Positions 62,223 through 64,000 of a stretch of DNA of 64,000 nucleotides are shown piece by piece. This stretch comes from Agromyces sp. 3263 (GTDB lineage Bacteria; Actinomycetota; Actinomycetes; Actinomycetales; Microbacteriaceae): assembly GCF_031456545.1 (NCBI RefSeq), contig NZ_JAVDUV010000002.1:1054001-1118000 (forward strand), written 5' to 3'. The notes under the pieces are model-generated. The model was not told the DNA's origin, made no database searches, and saw only the letters and a program-made list of their open reading frames with translations. Positions within the stretch are counted from its first letter, which is position 1. Each line of letters opens with the position of its first letter. Both the position numbers and the translations under genes were made by a program.

Positions 62223-63026
62223 ATGACCCCGAAGCGCCGCCACGAGTCCGCCGACCTCGCGGAGGAGCTCAGCCGCCCGGTCGCGCCCGACGACACGTCG
62301 GACCTGGCGGTCAGCCGCGACGAGCACGGGCCCGACCTGCCCAACATCCCGCTCCTCGACGACGCGCTGGCCCAGCCCGCCGACGTGAAGCCCACGTGGC
62401 GCGGCTGGATCCACGCGGGCACCTTCCCGGTGACGATCGTCGCGGGCGTGGTACTCATCGTGCTCGCCGAGGGCGCCCCCGCGAAGTGGGCGTCAGCGGT
62501 CTTCACCCTCACGTCGATGCTGCTCTTCGGCAACTCCGCGCTGTACCACCGGTTCGACTGGAAACCGCGCACGAAGCTCGTGCTGAAGCGCATCGACCAC
62601 GCCAACATCTTCCTGCTCATCGCGGGCACGTACACGCCGCTGGCGATCCTCGCGCTGCCGCCCGAGAAGGGCTGGCTGCTCCTCGGCATCGTGTGGGCCG
62701 GCGCGCTCATCGGCATCGGGTTCCGCGTGTTCTGGATCCACGCGCCGCGATGGCTCTACGTGCCGCTGTACCTGCTGCTCGGCTGGGCGGCGGTCATGTA
62801 CCTCGGCGACCTGCTGGAGGCGAGCGTCGCGATGATGGTGCTCGTCATCGTCGGCGGCCTGCTCTACACCGCCGGCGCGATCGTCTATGCGCTAAAGAAG
62901 CCGAACCCGTGGCCCGGCCGGTTCGGGTTCCACGAGATCTTCCATGCCTGCACCGTGCTGGCGTTCATGTGCCACTGGACGGCGACGCTCATCATCGCGA
63001 TGCACCCCGTCTACCACGTGGGCTGA
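62223..63026 (+). CDS. Hemolysin III (TrhA/PAQR-like) family membrane protein
   Basis: The 267-residue protein has an acidic 60-residue start and about seven membrane helices. SALYHRFDW, KRIDHANIFLLIAGTYTP and the late FHEIFHACTVLAFMCHW carry the conserved His/Asp residues of the family. Functions range from membrane-energetics effects to fatty-acid-like receptor roles; here none is established. The upstream ATGs in frame are excluded by the promoter spacing. Confidence 0.88.
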   Translation: MTPKRRHESADLAEELSRPVAPDDTSDLAVSRDEHGPDLPNIPLLDDALAQPADVKPTWRGWIHAGTFPVTIVAGVVLIVLAEGAPAKWASAVFTLTSMLLFGNSALYHRFDWKPRTKLVLKRIDHANIFLLIAGTYTPLAILALPPEKGWLLLGIVWAGALIGIGFRVFWIHAPRWLYVPLYLLLGWAAVMYLGDLLEASVAMMVLVIVGGLLYTAGAIVYALKKPNPWPGRFGFHEIFHACTVLAFMCHWTATLIIAMHPVYHVG

Positions 63027-63077
63027 GCCCTCCGACGCCGGCGCGGCACGCGAGTCGGCCCGCCGCCGCTCGGGTCG

Positions 63078-63425
63078 TCAGCGAACGGGCGGCTGGCCCT
63101 CGTCGTCGTGGTCGTCGGAGGCCGCCGGCCGGGCCTCGTCGGACGGCGGCGCCTTCGCGATCGGGGGCTCCGCGGCATCCGGCCCGGCGAAGCCGTCCTC
63201 GAGCTCGTGGAGCTCCTCCTCGCGACGCTCGGCCTCGAGCTGCTCGCGCACCTCGGCACGGTAGTTCACCCGGCGGATGCGACGCACCATGTCGAGCACG
63301 AGCAGCACGACGACGACCATGACGAGGAACGTGAGGACGAACCCCCAGATGCCGGGCGTCACGGTGTTCGGATCGAACTCCTCCTCGGCCGCGTGGACGA
63401 GGAGGCGTGGGGCGGCGGCGATCAC
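63078..63425 (-). CDS. One-TM acidic membrane protein
   Basis: The 115-residue protein starts with GTG at 63425, has EEEFDPNTVTPGIWGFVLTF leading into a membrane helix (about 25-48), a basic stop MVRRIRRVNYRAEVREQ and a long charged tail (Glu/Ala/Pro/Asp). It fits small actinobacterial proteins of unknown role found near mca/greA. It converges with the hemolysin III family gene; the 51-base gap contains no clear hairpin. Confidence 0.65.
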   Translation of the reverse strand: MIAAAPRLLVHAAEEEFDPNTVTPGIWGFVLTFLVMVVVVLLVLDMVRRIRRVNYRAEVREQLEAERREEELHELEDGFAGPDAAEPPIAKAPPSDEARPAASDDHDDEGQPPVR

Positions 63426-63507
63426 GAGTGCGCTCCGTCGATGGGGCAGGCGGGCACGACGAGCATCGGACTCACTTTCGCAGCGGATTTCGGCTTCGCG
63501 GGGGCGG

Positions 63508-63529
63508 CTAGGCTGGATGCCAAGCCTAG
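63508..63529. promoter_or_regulatory. Inverted repeat upstream of the DUF4307 gene
   Basis: CTAGGCT (63508-63514) and AGCCTAG (63523-63529) form an inverted repeat with an eight-base spacer, 29 bases before the DUF4307 start. It could be an operator; the right arm with the following GAC also resembles a -10 region (TAGACG). Confidence 0.35.
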
Positions 63530-63557
63530 ACGATCGACGTGGGAAGGAGCCGAGGCC

Positions 63558-63968
63558 GTGGCCGAGCAGCAGTCCGACACGCTCGCCGCACGCTACGGCC
63601 GCACCCGCACCAATCGCACCCGCGACCGGCTGCTCCTGATCGGCGGAGCGGTCGCCTTCGCGGTCGTGCTGATCGCCTGGGTCGTGTGGGCTGGCCTCGA
63701 CGGCCAGAAGCCCTCGGTCGAGGCCATCGACACCGGTCACCGGCTGCTCAACGACGAACGCGCCGTGGAGGTCAGCTGGACGCTCTCGGTGCCGCCCGGC
63801 AACGAGACGGCCTGCATCGTGCAGGCCTACGACGAGGACTTCACCGTGGTCGGTTGGAAGGTCGTCGAGATCCCGGCATCCGACCGTCATCTGCGCACCT
63901 TCACCGACACCGTACGCGTTGCGCGCGAAGCGAACACGGGTTTGATTTCGCGCTGCTGGCTCACCTAA
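63558..63968 (+). CDS. DUF4307 family protein
   Basis: The 136-residue protein has a short cytoplasmic start (LAARYGRTRTNRTRDR), one membrane helix (about 26-46) and an outer domain with SVEAIDTGHRLLNDERAVEV, PPGNETACIVQAYDEDF and VGWKVVEIPASD, typical of DUF4307, which in actinobacteria often precedes greA. AAGGAG precedes the GTG. TAATAT at 63967-63972, just after the stop, may be the -10 box of the next gene outside the window. Confidence 0.85.
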   Translation: MAEQQSDTLAARYGRTRTNRTRDRLLLIGGAVAFAVVLIAWVVWAGLDGQKPSVEAIDTGHRLLNDERAVEVSWTLSVPPGNETACIVQAYDEDFTVVGWKVVEIPASDRHLRTFTDTVRVAREANTGLISRCWLT

Positions 63969-64000
63969 TATGGGGCATTCGCCTCGGCAGCTGCCGGGGC

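Overview
The window is a contiguous piece of a high-GC Gram-positive chromosome, most likely an actinobacterium of the family Microbacteriaceae (Agromyces/Microbacterium-like). This rests on the very high GC, the many GTG starts and four-base stop/start overlaps, a nadABC operon with an NrtR-type regulator, a class II fructose bisphosphatase, DUF4307/DUF4245 proteins, and a strong excess of the heptamer GGATGCC/GGCATCC. No rRNA, tRNA, CRISPR array, transposase or integrase was seen.

Layout. 1-345: start of gcvT on the minus strand behind a tandem glycine riboswitch. 510-6411: NAD operon nrtR-nadA-nadB-nadC-cysteine desulfurase-small acidic protein, every junction overlapping or nearly so. 6551-12458: DHA2 efflux pump, VWA-domain lipoprotein-like protein, AhpD-like protein, phosphoribosyltransferase and a PrmC-like methyltransferase. 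12511-14580: trp leader peptide, attenuator and a fused TrpE-TrpG anthranilate synthase. 14671-28424: a mixed housekeeping/accessory stretch with two Fpg/Nei glycosylases, GNAT enzymes, a cell-wall-binding M23 peptidase, dodecin, an ECF sigma factor with a probable anti-sigma partner, a hydrolase-cupin-antiporter-tag cluster and small hypothetical proteins.

28861-32200 is a small genomic island. A 30-bp copy of the 3' end of ychF (20 bp perfect, 28/30 overall) lies at 28861-28890, and the matching bases inside ychF lie at 32171-32200. Between them sit a 655-aa GHKL ATPase fused to a PD-(D/E)XK (DUF4263/Shedu-like) nuclease, a one-TM protein and a 90-aa protein. The island genes lack the family heptamer, so they look recently acquired. 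On the other side of ychF (33525-38131) is a two-gene operon: a CHAT-family cysteine protease translationally coupled to a fusion of an alpha/beta-hydrolase and a metacaspase. The protease dyads and hydrolase serine are visible. This pair is the best candidate for an undescribed defence or programmed-death system; unlike the island it has native composition.

38144-48199: a methyltransferase and SnoaL-like protein, a DnaQ-like exonuclease, rmuC, small proteins, an MFS exporter, tandem glpX-type fructose bisphosphatases divergent from fba. 48273-52867: a TetR-controlled heterodimeric ABC exporter with a clear palindromic operator. 52961-63968: ispH, xseA-xseB, DUF4245, carbonic anhydrase, fumC, PIN-PhoH, class V aminotransferase, cis-prenyltransferase, hemolysin III family protein, two small membrane proteins.

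Many genes start exactly six bases after a TANNNT-type box, pointing to widespread leaderless transcription. All family names come from motif recognition by eye, not from database searches.
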